Positions 38,526-47,463 of a stretch of DNA of 64,000 nt are shown here, one piece after another (position 1 is the first letter of the stretch; each line of letters begins with the position of its first letter). Both the position numbers and the translations under genes were made by a program. Source of the DNA: Mesorhizobium sp. M1C.F.Ca.ET.210.01.1.1 (GTDB taxonomy: Bacteria > Pseudomonadota > Alphaproteobacteria > Rhizobiales > Rhizobiaceae); NCBI RefSeq assembly GCF_004791585.1, contig NZ_SRUU01000029.1:1-64000 (forward strand), read 5' to 3'. Under the pieces are notes generated by a model that was not told where the DNA came from, did not search any database, and saw only the letters and a list, made by a program, of their open reading frames with translations.

Positions 38526-38568
38526 GCCGAGCCTGCGGCCATCCAGAATCCCGAAATAGTCTCTTGTT

Positions 38569-38584
38569 AGATTGTCGACAATCT
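38569..38584. promoter_or_regulatory. Perfect 16-bp palindrome, candidate GntR operator
   Basis: AGATTGTCGACAATCT is a perfect palindrome 37 bp before the FCD-GntR gene. Its ATTGTCGACAAT core resembles known FadR-subfamily sites, so autoregulation is likely. No second perfect copy was noticed before the dehydratase or transporter genes. Confidence 0.7.
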
Positions 38585-38620
38585 GCTTGTCTTGCAGCCG
38601 GTTCACCCGGAGCGAGACGC

Positions 38621-39310
38621 ATGGCGAAACTGGATTTCAGTCCGATCGCGGATACGACGCGCAGGGCGGAGATCGTCGCCCTGCTCAGGCGCGCCATCCT
38701 GACCGGCCAGTTGGAGCCCGGGCAGAAGCTCAACGAGCTCAGGATTTCCGAGCAGATGCGGGTAAGCCGCGCGCCATTGCGCGAGGCGATGCGCGAACTG
38801 GTGCAGGAAGGCATCCTGACCAGCATTCCCTATGCCGGAACCTTCGTCATCGACGTCACCGCCAAGGACATCATCGACGCCTATTCGTTGAACAAGGTGC
38901 TCGATGAATTCGCCATCGAGCTCGCCTGGCCCCTGCGCGACCGGCGCTTCTTCGACGAGCTCGACCGCCGCCACGAAGCGGTCAAACAAGCGACGCGGGC
39001 GCTCGACACCACGCGCCAGATCGAGACGGCGCTGCAGTTGCACGGGCTGATCTACGAATGGGCCGACAATTCCGTGCTGCTCGAGACCTGGCAGCGGCTG
39101 ACCAGCCGCCTGCAGATGTACTTCGCCCTGCATCAGCGGGCCCGCAACGAGCCGGTGCCGGCTGAGGATGTGCACGAGACTTATGTGGCGCTGCTCAAGG
39201 GCTCCGACATGCGCGCCGCCCAGCGCCACGCGCGCGAGCATATCGACCTCGATTTCGAAGAGCTTCTTGCCTATGCGCGCGGCCTCGAAAAGCGCGCCTC
39301 GAAGAACTGA
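38621..39310 (+). CDS. GntR-family regulator, FadR/FCD type
   Basis: The 229-residue regulator has a winged HTH (LLRRAILTGQLEPGQKLNEL, ISEQMRVSRAPLREAMRELV) and an FCD domain (SLNKVLDEFAIELAWPLRDR, ALQLHGLIYEWADNSVLLET). It lies 26 bp before the first enolase-superfamily gene on the same strand and probably senses an intermediate of that pathway. GGAG precedes ATG 38621. Confidence 0.9.
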   Translation: MAKLDFSPIADTTRRAEIVALLRRAILTGQLEPGQKLNELRISEQMRVSRAPLREAMRELVQEGILTSIPYAGTFVIDVTAKDIIDAYSLNKVLDEFAIELAWPLRDRRFFDELDRRHEAVKQATRALDTTRQIETALQLHGLIYEWADNSVLLETWQRLTSRLQMYFALHQRARNEPVPAEDVHETYVALLKGSDMRAAQRHAREHIDLDFEELLAYARGLEKRASKN

Positions 39311-39336
39311 CCCACTCGCGGACAACGGACCCCAAC

Positions 39337-40440
39337 GTGAAGATCAAAAGCATAAAGGCCTATCATGTCGTGCAGCCCTTCGTGGACGGCCCTTACCGCA
39401 TGTCGAAGGGGCGGGTCGCCGACTGTTTCGACGCGGTGATCGTCGCCATCACCTCTGACACAGGCGTGACCGGCTGGGGCGAGATGGCGCCGCTCGGCAA
39501 TTTCTACTCCGCCGCGTTTCCGGCCGGCACCCGCGCCGGCGTGCCGGAAATCGCGCCGCATCTCATCGGCCACGATCCGCGCGGGCTTGCCGGCATCGGC
39601 AGGCTGATGGACACGGTGTTCAAGGGCCATCCTTATGTGAAGGCCGCGCTCGACATGGCTTGCTGGGATCTCGCCGCCCGCGCCGCCGACGTGCCGCTGG
39701 TGACCATGCTCGGCGGCCGCGAGAGCGAGACGGCCGAACTCTACAGGGTCGTCACCCACGGCACGGTCGACCAGATGGCGGCCCTTGCCAAGCGTATCGT
39801 CGCCGAAGGCTACCACCGGCTGCAGGTCAAGGTCGGCGGCAATGTGCGCGACGACATCGACCGGGTCACGGCCGTTGCCGCCGCCGTGCCGAAGGGCGCG
39901 GTGATCTTCTGCGACGCCAATGCCGGCTGGACGCCCTATCAGGCGCGCCAGTTTGCCGATGCCACGCGCGGCATCGACTACACGTTCGAGCAGCCCTGCA
40001 CGACGATTGAGGAGAACATGTCGGTGCGCCGCATGCTGGACAAGCCGATGGTGCTCGACGAATCCGTCACGTCGCTGGGTGAGATGCTGGAAATCCATCG
40101 CCGCGGCGCGGCGGACGGGCTGACGCTGAAGATCTCGCGACTGGGCGGGGTGACGCAGACACGGCTGATCCGCGACGTCGCGGTCGATCTCGGCTTCATG
40201 ATCACCGTGGAAGACACCGGCGGCGCCGAGATCGACACCGCCGCCATGGCGCATCTGTCGCTGTCGACGCCGGAGGAGCGCCGCCTGCATGCGATCGCCT
40301 TCCACGAATGGGTGACGGTGCGCACCGCTTCCAACAAGCCGCCGGTAACCGGCAGCCGCATGGGCATTCCCGATGGTCCCGGCCTCGGCATCGATGTTGT
40401 GCCGGATTTGCTCGGCAAGCCCTTCTTCGAGATCGGCTGA
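39337..40440 (+). CDS. Enolase-superfamily enzyme, cis-3-hydroxyproline dehydratase / HpbD-like
   Basis: The 367-residue protein belongs to the muconate-lactonizing subgroup. Barrel residues are Lys165 in RLQVKVGG, metal ligands Asp193 (FCDANAGW), Glu219 (FEQP) and Asp241 (VLDES), and Lys265 (LKISRLGG). The usual first Lys of the K-x-K motif is Gln163. The N-terminal lid FVDGPYRMSKG and the overall layout recall enzymes acting on proline betaine or cis-3-hydroxy-L-proline. A hydroxylated amino acid substrate would fit the oxygenase upstream, but the specificity is inferred. Its stop is 2 bp from the next gene. Confidence 0.78.
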   Translation: MKIKSIKAYHVVQPFVDGPYRMSKGRVADCFDAVIVAITSDTGVTGWGEMAPLGNFYSAAFPAGTRAGVPEIAPHLIGHDPRGLAGIGRLMDTVFKGHPYVKAALDMACWDLAARAADVPLVTMLGGRESETAELYRVVTHGTVDQMAALAKRIVAEGYHRLQVKVGGNVRDDIDRVTAVAAAVPKGAVIFCDANAGWTPYQARQFADATRGIDYTFEQPCTTIEENMSVRRMLDKPMVLDESVTSLGEMLEIHRRGAADGLTLKISRLGGVTQTRLIRDVAVDLGFMITVEDTGGAEIDTAAMAHLSLSTPEERRLHAIAFHEWVTVRTASNKPPVTGSRMGIPDGPGLGIDVVPDLLGKPFFEIG

Positions 40441-40442
40441 CA

Positions 40443-41627
40443 ATGAAGATCCGGCGCATCAAGGCAACGCCGATCAACTACAGGCTGGAAGCGCCTTACG
40501 TCTGGGTGTTCGGCGAACTCGACGGCTTCTCGCCGACCATTGTCGAGGTCGAGACCGAGGACGGGCTCGTCGGCGTCGGCGAAGCGCCGACACCAGCGGC
40601 CGCTGCGATCATCAACGACGCGCTGGCGCCCCGGCTAGCCGGCCATGACGCCTTCGACATCGCCGGCGCCGAGCATGTCTGCCTGCCCTTCTGGACCGGC
40701 GTGCAGTCGATCAACGATCGCACCCGCATCATGGCCTTCGGCGCCGTCGAAATGGCGCTGTGGGACCTGCGTGGCAAGGCCTGGAAGCAGCCGCTCTATC
40801 AGTTGCTCGGCGGCGCGGTGCGCAAGGAAATCCCCTTCACCGATTATTTCTCGCTACGCGGCGACGGGGCGAAGGTGAAGGGCGAAAAAACGCCGGAAGC
40901 GGTCGCCGATTACTGCGTCGAACTCCACGAGCGGCACGGCACGACCTTCTTCGAAGGCAAGTTCTCGACGCAGGATCCGAAGGTCTCGCTGAGGATGGTC
41001 GAGCTGATCCGAGACAAGCTCGGCGACGATGCGATGATCCGCATCGATTCCAACCAGGCCTATTCGCTCGCCACCGCCAGGCAACTGGCGCGGCCGCTGG
41101 AAGAGTTGGGCGTCCGCAACTGGGAGAATCCGGTGGCGACGATCGAGGAGATGCGGGAGCTCCGCCGCCACACCTCGATCCCGTTCTCGACCCACAACAT
41201 CGACATCGCGCGCGCCATGGATCTCAAGGTGCCGGATGCCTTCGTCGGCAACCCGACGGCGCATGGCGGCATCGGCCGCTTGCTGCGCTTCGTTGGGGCC
41301 TGCGAACATGCCGGCATCGACTACTGGTGCTACAGCGGCGACACCGGCATCGGCAGCGCCTGCTACCTGCATCTTTGCGCAGCGCTCGGCTGGATCAGGG
41401 AGCCCAACCAGTCGCTTTTCCGCATGTGGCCGACGGACGTCATCGAGGAAGGGCCGTTCGCGCCGAAGAACAACACCGTGCCGGTGCCGGAAGGCCATGG
41501 CCTCGGCATCACCTTGTCGCGTGACAGGCTCGCCGCCTGTCATCGCGATTTCGTCGAGAACGGACCCTGCAACAAATACCACGACCCGGAAAAGCCGGGC
41601 ACATACCGCCGACTGCCGTTGAACTAG
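40443..41627 (+). CDS. Enolase-superfamily dehydratase, glucarate-dehydratase-like
   Basis: The 394-residue protein has a capping domain with VEVETEDGLVGVGEAPTP and barrel motifs TTFFEGKFSTQD (Lys173), RIDSNQAYSL (Asp202), WENPVATIEE (Glu228), FSTHNIDIA (Asn252 as likely third ligand) and PTAHGGIGRL (His274). This pattern resembles the glucarate dehydratase branch, where a Lys and a His act as bases. It starts 2 bp after the preceding dehydratase gene, so the two are co-translated. The substrate may be an acid sugar or hydroxy acid; none is proved. Confidence 0.82.
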   Translation: MKIRRIKATPINYRLEAPYVWVFGELDGFSPTIVEVETEDGLVGVGEAPTPAAAAIINDALAPRLAGHDAFDIAGAEHVCLPFWTGVQSINDRTRIMAFGAVEMALWDLRGKAWKQPLYQLLGGAVRKEIPFTDYFSLRGDGAKVKGEKTPEAVADYCVELHERHGTTFFEGKFSTQDPKVSLRMVELIRDKLGDDAMIRIDSNQAYSLATARQLARPLEELGVRNWENPVATIEEMRELRRHTSIPFSTHNIDIARAMDLKVPDAFVGNPTAHGGIGRLLRFVGACEHAGIDYWCYSGDTGIGSACYLHLCAALGWIREPNQSLFRMWPTDVIEEGPFAPKNNTVPVPEGHGLGITLSRDRLAACHRDFVENGPCNKYHDPEKPGTYRRLPLN

Positions 41628-41884
41628 GAGACCGCCAAAGGAAAGGAGGCATCAGACCGAGTAGAAGAAGCGGCCGCGATTTCAATCGGACCGCAAGACC
41701 GGAGATGGCATGCATCAAGAAAATCTGATTTTCCCGCATCCAAGAGCGGATGGATCGGACCAGACTGCATGCTAAAGTTCGTTCGACCGAAATTCCTGAC
41801 GATGGCCGGGACAGGAGAACTCCACGGAACTCGTCGACCGGAACGCACTCGCCAACCACAAGAACTGGGGAAGGGCTTAGACCC

Positions 41885-43549
41885 ATGAGCAAGAACTACC
41901 GCATTCTCGATCTCATCCGGCGCAACCGCACGCCGCTCGAAAACCACCTCATCGATGGCCTTATCGACGGCCGCGTCAGCCGCCGCGATTTCGTGCGCCA
42001 CGGCAGCCTGCTCGGCCTGTCGTTGCCGCTTCTCGGCCGCATCGGCATGGCCGCGGGTTTCGGCGCCGCGCCATCGCTTGCCCGCGCTCAAGCGGCGCCC
42101 GGCGCCACCATCCGCGTCGGCAGCAGCGTGCCGGCCGCGGCGATCGACCCGGTCACCATCGCCGACGCCGGCGGCCTGCTGGTGATGCAGCAGGTGGCCG
42201 AATTCCTCTGCATCGACGGTCCGGACCTGGTGCTGAAGCCGGCGCTGGCCGAAAGCTGGAAGCCGAATGCCGACGGCACGGTGTGGACGTTCACGCTGCG
42301 CAAGGGCGTGAAATTCCATTCAGGCGGCGAGATGAAGGCCGAGGACGTGGTGGCCAGCATCGACCGCCTTGCCGATCCCGCCAATTCGTCCAACGCGCTG
42401 TCGGTGTTCACCGGCATCCTGCAGAAGGGCAACACCAAGAAGGTCGACGACTACACGGTCGAATTCCACCTCGACGCGCCGAACGGCAACTTCCCCTACA
42501 TGGTGTCGTCCGACAACTACAACGCCGTGATCATCCCGGCGAGCTACAAGGGCGACTATGAGAAGAGCTTCGACGGCACGGGGCCGTTCAAGCTGGAGAA
42601 GTACACGCCCAAGGTCGGCGCTTCCTTCGTGCGCAACGAGGACTATTGGGGCGAGAAGGCCTTGCCGGAACGCACCGAATTCACCTTCTTCACCGACATC
42701 CAGCCGCAGATCCTGGCGCTGCAGGGCGGCCAGATCGACATCATCAACCAGATGCCGGTGCTGGCCGGCGTCGGCCTGCTCAACGATCCGAATGTCGACA
42801 TCATCAGCCTGAAGTCGGTGGCACACCAGCAACTGCATCTGCGCTGCGATTCCGATCCGTTCAAGGATCCGCGCGTGCGCCGGGCAATCGCGCTCAGCAT
42901 CGACCGCAAGAAGCTCGTCGCCGGCCTGATGAAGGGCCGCGCCCAGGAAGGCAACGACAGCCCGTTTGCGAGCGCCTATCCGTCGACCGACACCAGCGTG
43001 CCGCAGCGCGAGCAGGACATCGCGCAGGCCAAGCAGCTGATGGAAGCGGCCGGCGCCGGCAAGGGCTTCAAGGTGACGCTGACCACCGAGCGCTATCTGG
43101 AAATCCCCGAATACGCCCAGCTCATCCAGAATTGGGTCAAGGAGATCGGCATCGAGCTCGAGCTCAACATCCTCGACCAGGGCGCCTATTACGGCGATGC
43201 GGTGTTCGGCAAGTCGAACTGGCTGGACTCGGTGATGGGCATCACCGACTACGGCCATCGCGGCGTGCCGAATGTCTATCTCGCGGCGCCGCTGAAGAGC
43301 GACGGCACCTGGAATGCCGCCCACTTCAAGAACAAGGACTACGACCAGCTGGCGACCAGCTATATCGCGGCCCTCGACCTCGAGGCGCAGAAGGCCAGCG
43401 CCGGCAAGATCCAGAAGCTGCTGCTCGAGGAAACGCCGGTGATCTTCGGCTATTTCTACGACTACCTGACGGCGACGGCGAAGGGTGTGACCGGCGTGCA
43501 GCCGACCGCCATGTCGCAGCTGTTCCTGGACAAGGCGGCGAAGGCCTGA
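41885..43549 (+). CDS. Peptide-type ABC transporter substrate-binding protein, Tat-exported
   Basis: The 554-residue family-5 binding protein (DppA/OppA class) has an unusual N-terminus: about 30 polar residues, then the twin-arginine motif VSRRDFVRHG (Arg33, Arg34) and a hydrophobic stretch ending SLARAQA, so Tat export is predicted. Typical fold markers are LAESWKPNADGTVWTFTLRK, GTGPFKLEKYTPKV and DPRVRRAIALSIDR. It heads a Dpp-type operon. The gene at 48499 is a paralogue. The 257 bp upstream hold no other gene. Confidence 0.92.
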   Translation: MSKNYRILDLIRRNRTPLENHLIDGLIDGRVSRRDFVRHGSLLGLSLPLLGRIGMAAGFGAAPSLARAQAAPGATIRVGSSVPAAAIDPVTIADAGGLLVMQQVAEFLCIDGPDLVLKPALAESWKPNADGTVWTFTLRKGVKFHSGGEMKAEDVVASIDRLADPANSSNALSVFTGILQKGNTKKVDDYTVEFHLDAPNGNFPYMVSSDNYNAVIIPASYKGDYEKSFDGTGPFKLEKYTPKVGASFVRNEDYWGEKALPERTEFTFFTDIQPQILALQGGQIDIINQMPVLAGVGLLNDPNVDIISLKSVAHQQLHLRCDSDPFKDPRVRRAIALSIDRKKLVAGLMKGRAQEGNDSPFASAYPSTDTSVPQREQDIAQAKQLMEAAGAGKGFKVTLTTERYLEIPEYAQLIQNWVKEIGIELELNILDQGAYYGDAVFGKSNWLDSVMGITDYGHRGVPNVYLAAPLKSDGTWNAAHFKNKDYDQLATSYIAALDLEAQKASAGKIQKLLLEETPVIFGYFYDYLTATAKGVTGVQPTAMSQLFLDKAAKA

Positions 43550-43573
43550 GAGCGAACAAGCTTTTTCCCTGAC

Positions 43574-43599
43574 AGCCGGCTCTCCACGGAGAGCCGGCT
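43574..43599 (+). terminator. Intercistronic hairpin after the binding-protein gene
   Basis: A perfect 11-bp stem (AGCCGGCTCTC with GAGAGCCGGCT) and CACG loop sit between the binding-protein and permease genes, without a T-tract. It likely stabilises the upstream message rather than stopping transcription. Confidence 0.6.
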
Positions 43600-43611
43600 C
43601 CAATAGGAGTA

Positions 43612-44571
43612 ATGGCCATCCTCGCCTTCCTCGTCCGGCGCCTGGCTCTGTCGCTCGTCACGCTGTTCCTGCTCAGCGTCATGGTGTTCCTCGGCGGCCA
43701 GGTGCTGCCCGGCAATGTCGGGCGCGCCATATTGGGGCCGTTTGCCGACGAGCGCGCCGTCGAGGCACTCAACCACACGCTGGGCGTCGACCGGCCGCTG
43801 TTCGTGCAATACGGAACCTGGATCTGGAACTTCCTGCAGGGCGACATGGGCACGTCCTACATTTTCCGCGCGCCGGTCGCGCCCTTCGTCGTCGAGGCGC
43901 TCGGCCATTCGATGAAGCTGGCGCTGGTCGCCTTCGTGCTGGTGGTGCCGATCGGCATCCTCGGCGGCGTCATCGCCGCGCTCAACCTCAACCGGCCGCT
44001 CGACCGCATCATCAGCCTCGGCGGGCTGTCGGTGACGGTCCTGCCGGAATTCGTCACAGGCATCATCCTGATCCTGATCTTCGGCGTCTGGCTGCGCTGG
44101 CTGCCGATCGCGGCCGCCTGGCCGAAGGGAGCCGGGTTCTTCACCCAGCTCTATTATCTCATCCTGCCGTCGCTGCCGCTGTTCCTGGTGCTGTTCGGCT
44201 ACATCGCCCGCATGGCTCGGTCCGGCATGATCGAGGCGCTTGATTCCGACTATACGCGCACCGCCGTTCTCAAGGGCCTGCCGTGGCGCACGGTGATCTG
44301 GCGGCACGTGCTGCGCAACGCGCTTCTGCCGACCATCACCGTCATTGCCACGCAGACCGGCTATCTGATCGGCGGCCTGGTCGTGATCGAGACGCTGTTC
44401 CGCTACCAGGGCATCGGCTCGCTGATCTTCACCGCGGCGCGCGGCAAGGATTTCCCGATGCTCGAAGCCGGCATCCTCACCATCGGCATCGTCTACGCTG
44501 TGGCCACACTCGCCGCCGATTTCCTCTATTCCGTGCTCAATCCGCGGATCCGGCTGGGGGCAGAACAATGA
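43612..44571 (+). CDS. Peptide-type ABC transporter permease, DppB-like
   Basis: The 319-residue permease has an N-terminal span (FLVRRLALSLVTLFLLSVMV), the DppB hallmark LNHTLGVDRPLFVQYGTWIW and the EAA-like loop YTRTAVLKGLPWRTVIWRHV. AGGAG precedes ATG 43612. Its stop overlaps the next start (ATGA), and it acts with the DppC-like partner. Confidence 0.93.
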   Translation: MAILAFLVRRLALSLVTLFLLSVMVFLGGQVLPGNVGRAILGPFADERAVEALNHTLGVDRPLFVQYGTWIWNFLQGDMGTSYIFRAPVAPFVVEALGHSMKLALVAFVLVVPIGILGGVIAALNLNRPLDRIISLGGLSVTVLPEFVTGIILILIFGVWLRWLPIAAAWPKGAGFFTQLYYLILPSLPLFLVLFGYIARMARSGMIEALDSDYTRTAVLKGLPWRTVIWRHVLRNALLPTITVIATQTGYLIGGLVVIETLFRYQGIGSLIFTAARGKDFPMLEAGILTIGIVYAVATLAADFLYSVLNPRIRLGAEQ

Positions 44572-45443
44572 GCGCAACCGACGCCAGCATTCCAGCGCCC
44601 GACACCGCACGGCGCAGCCCGTGGAGCGAAGTGCTGTATTCGCTGCTGCGGTCGGGCACTTTCCTCACCGGACTAGGCATCGTCCTGTTCTGGATCATCT
44701 GCGCGCTGTTCGGCGAACATTTCGTGCCTTACGACCCGCTCGTCGACGACATCATCAACGCGCTCGCCCCGCCTTCGGCCGAGCACTGGTTCGGCACCGA
44801 CCAGATCGGCCGCGACGTCTTCTCGCGCGTCATCGTCGGCTCGCGCGACATCCTGACGGTGGCGCCTTTGGCCACGATCCTGGCGACCATCGCCGGCACC
44901 GCGCTCGGCCTGCTCATCGGCTATTTCCGCGGCATCGTCGACGACATCGTCAGCCGGGTGCTCGAAGCCTTCATGGCGATCCCGGTGGTGATCATCGCGC
45001 TGCTCGCCATCGTCGCGCTCGGCACCTCGAAGATCACCGTCATCGTCGTCATCGGCCTCAGCTTCGCGCCGATCATCGCCCGCACCGTGCGCTCGGCCGT
45101 GCTCGCCGAACGCGAGCTCGACTATGTCGCGGCGGCAAAGCTTCGCCACGAAGGCGCGCTGCACACGATGTTCGTCGAGATCCTGCCCAACGTCATCCCG
45201 CCGATCCTGGTCGAGACGACGGTGCGGCTCGGCTACGCGATCTTCGCGGTCGCGACGCTCTCGTTCATGGGCTTCGGCATCCAGCCGCCCTCCCCCGACT
45301 GGGGCCTCTCGATCTCCTCGAATTACGGCATGATCGGCGGCGGCTTCTGGTGGACGGTGCTGTTCGACGCGCTGGCCATCGCCTCGCTGGTGATCGGTGT
45401 CAACCTGGTGGCCGACGGCGTCCATGGAGCGTTCAATGACTGA
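44568..45443 (+). CDS. Peptide-type ABC transporter permease, DppC-like
   Basis: The 291-residue permease opens with a cytosolic segment, then FLTGLGIVLFWIICALFGEH, followed by the DppC motif HWFGTDQIGRDVFSRVIVGS and the EAA-like loop VAAAKLRHEGALHTMFVEIL. It is translationally coupled to the DppB-like gene and overlaps the ATPase start by 8 bp. Confidence 0.93.
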   Translation: MSATDASIPAPDTARRSPWSEVLYSLLRSGTFLTGLGIVLFWIICALFGEHFVPYDPLVDDIINALAPPSAEHWFGTDQIGRDVFSRVIVGSRDILTVAPLATILATIAGTALGLLIGYFRGIVDDIVSRVLEAFMAIPVVIIALLAIVALGTSKITVIVVIGLSFAPIIARTVRSAVLAERELDYVAAAKLRHEGALHTMFVEILPNVIPPILVETTVRLGYAIFAVATLSFMGFGIQPPSPDWGLSISSNYGMIGGGFWWTVLFDALAIASLVIGVNLVADGVHGAFND

Positions 45444-47457
45444 GAAGAACGCGCTCGAGCTCCGAGACCTCTCGGTCGCCTACCGCGTTGGCGGCCGCAA
45501 CCGGGCGGTGCTGCGCAATGTCAACCTCACCATCGGCCGCGGCGAGGCCTACGGGCTCGTCGGGGAATCCGGCTGCGGCAAGTCGACGGCGGCGCTCGCC
45601 GTGGTGCGCTACCTGCCGCGCAACGGCTCGATCACCGGCGGCTCGATCGCGCTCGACGGCCAGGACGTGATGAAGCTCGATGGCGAAGCGCTGCGGCGGG
45701 CGCGGGCGGAAAGCGTGTCGATGGTCTATCAGGACCCGGGCAAGGCGCTGAACCCGTCGCTGCGCATCGGCCGCCAGCTGACCGAGATCTTCGAGCTCGC
45801 CGGTATCACTGGACAGGCGGCGAGCGACAAGGCCATTGCCATGCTGAACCTCGTGCGGATCTCGGATCCGGCCAGCGTGATGCAGCGCTATCCGCACCAG
45901 CTCTCCGGCGGCATGCAGCAGCGCGTGGCAATCGCCATGGCCTTGGCCAACGATCCGTCGATGCTGATCCTCGACGAGCCGACGACGGGTCTCGACGCGA
46001 CGGTGGAAGCCGAAGTGCTCGACCTGATCGCGCAATTGCGGCGCGAGCTGTCGGCCTCGATCCTGTTCATCAGCCACAACCTCGCCGTCGTCTCCAAGAT
46101 GTGCGACCGTGTCGGCGTGCTCTATGCCGGCATGCTGGTCGAGGAAGGCTCGACGAAGGACGTCTTCAACGATCCGCGCCACCCCTATACCGTGGCGCTG
46201 CTGCGCTGCCTGCCGCGCGGCGGCCAGCGCAAGGACCAGGGCCGCCTCGACACGATCCCCGGCTTCCTGCCCGGCATCGGCGCCAATATCGTCGGCTGCG
46301 CCTTCGCCGACCGCTGCGCGCTTGCGACGGAGCGCTGCCGCAGCGAGCCGCCGCCGCTCTACGATCTTGGAGGCGGCCGGCTGTCGCGCTGCCACTACCA
46401 TGACAAGGCGCAGTCGCTGCCGCGCGCGACGCCTGCCGAGATTCCCGCCACCGCGCCGAAGCAGGCGCCACCGGTGCTGCAGGTCGAGGGGCTCAACAAG
46501 ACCTATGCCAGCCATGGCCGCCCGCTGAGGGCCGTGAAGGATGTCTCGGTCAGCCTCAGGCCCGGCGAGACGCTCGGCCTGGTCGGCGAATCCGGCAGCG
46601 GCAAGACCACCTTCGCCAGGCTTCTGCTCGGCCTCGTGCCGCCGGACGAGGGCGGCAGCATCGAGCTCGAAGGCAAGCAGCTGGCGCCGCGGCTTGCGAG
46701 CCGCTCGGAGGACCAGGTCAAGGCGGTGCAGATCGTCTTCCAGAATCCGGATTCGGCGCTCAACCGCTCGCATTCGATCCGGCACATCCTCAGCCGCGCC
46801 TTGAAGCGGCTGGGCGGGCTCACCGGCAAGACGCTCGACACGCGCCTCGAAGAGCTTGTCCGTTCGGTGCGCCTCACCGACCGTCATCTCGCGGTCAAGC
46901 CGCGCCAGCTCTCGGGCGGGCTGAAGCAGCGCGTGGCGATCGCGCGCGCCTTCGCCGGCGATCCGCGCATCGTCGTTTGCGACGAGCCGACCTCGGCGCT
47001 CGACGTGTCGGTGCAGGCGGCGATCCTCAACCTTTTGGCCGACCTGCAGTCGAAGCAGGATGTCAGCTACATCTTCATCTCGCACGACCTCGGCGTGGTG
47101 CGCTATCTCTCCGACAAGATCGCCGTGCTCTATCTCGGCCGCATCATGGAGTTCGGGCCGTCGGAAGCGGTCTTCTCCGGGCCGCACCACCCCTACACGG
47201 AAGCGCTGTTGTCGGCCGTGCCGAAACTCGACCGGGCGGAGAGCTCGCGCATCCGCCTCGATGGCGAGATCCCAAGTGCTGCCAATCCGCCGACGGGTTG
47301 CGTCTTCCACACGCGCTGTCCGCGCAAGATCGGCGCCATCTGCGAGACCCAGGAGCCGGAGCTGGCCGAGGCGGAGCCAGGGCACACGATCCGCTGCCAT
47401 ATTCCCTTCGCGGAACTGGCAAGGCTGCAGAAGCCGAAAGCCGTGGAGCCGGCGTGA
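45436..47457 (+). CDS. Fused DppD-DppF-type ABC ATPase (two ATP-binding domains)
   Basis: The 673-residue cytoplasmic protein carries both ATPases of a peptide importer. Domain 1 has Walker A LVGESGCGKSTAALAVVRYL, signature QLSGGMQQRVAIAMALANDP and Walker B LILDEPTTGLD. Its Dpp-type C-terminal segment has cysteines (GCAFADRCALATERCRSEPP). Domain 2 has LVGESGSGKTTFARLLLGL, LSGGLKQRVAIARAFAGDP, VVCDEPTSALD and a second Cys-rich tail (GCVFHTRCPRKIGAICETQE). DppD and DppF are often separate genes; fused forms are known. Confidence 0.95.
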   Translation: MTEKNALELRDLSVAYRVGGRNRAVLRNVNLTIGRGEAYGLVGESGCGKSTAALAVVRYLPRNGSITGGSIALDGQDVMKLDGEALRRARAESVSMVYQDPGKALNPSLRIGRQLTEIFELAGITGQAASDKAIAMLNLVRISDPASVMQRYPHQLSGGMQQRVAIAMALANDPSMLILDEPTTGLDATVEAEVLDLIAQLRRELSASILFISHNLAVVSKMCDRVGVLYAGMLVEEGSTKDVFNDPRHPYTVALLRCLPRGGQRKDQGRLDTIPGFLPGIGANIVGCAFADRCALATERCRSEPPPLYDLGGGRLSRCHYHDKAQSLPRATPAEIPATAPKQAPPVLQVEGLNKTYASHGRPLRAVKDVSVSLRPGETLGLVGESGSGKTTFARLLLGLVPPDEGGSIELEGKQLAPRLASRSEDQVKAVQIVFQNPDSALNRSHSIRHILSRALKRLGGLTGKTLDTRLEELVRSVRLTDRHLAVKPRQLSGGLKQRVAIARAFAGDPRIVVCDEPTSALDVSVQAAILNLLADLQSKQDVSYIFISHDLGVVRYLSDKIAVLYLGRIMEFGPSEAVFSGPHHPYTEALLSAVPKLDRAESSRIRLDGEIPSAANPPTGCVFHTRCPRKIGAICETQEPELAEAEPGHTIRCHIPFAELARLQKPKAVEPA

Positions 47458-47463
47458 TCGCGA

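Noticed and set aside
45433..47400. 655-codon minus-strand frame opposite the fused ATPase gene
   Set aside because: Shadow frame: the plus strand carries all ABC motifs and the reverse product resembles no family.
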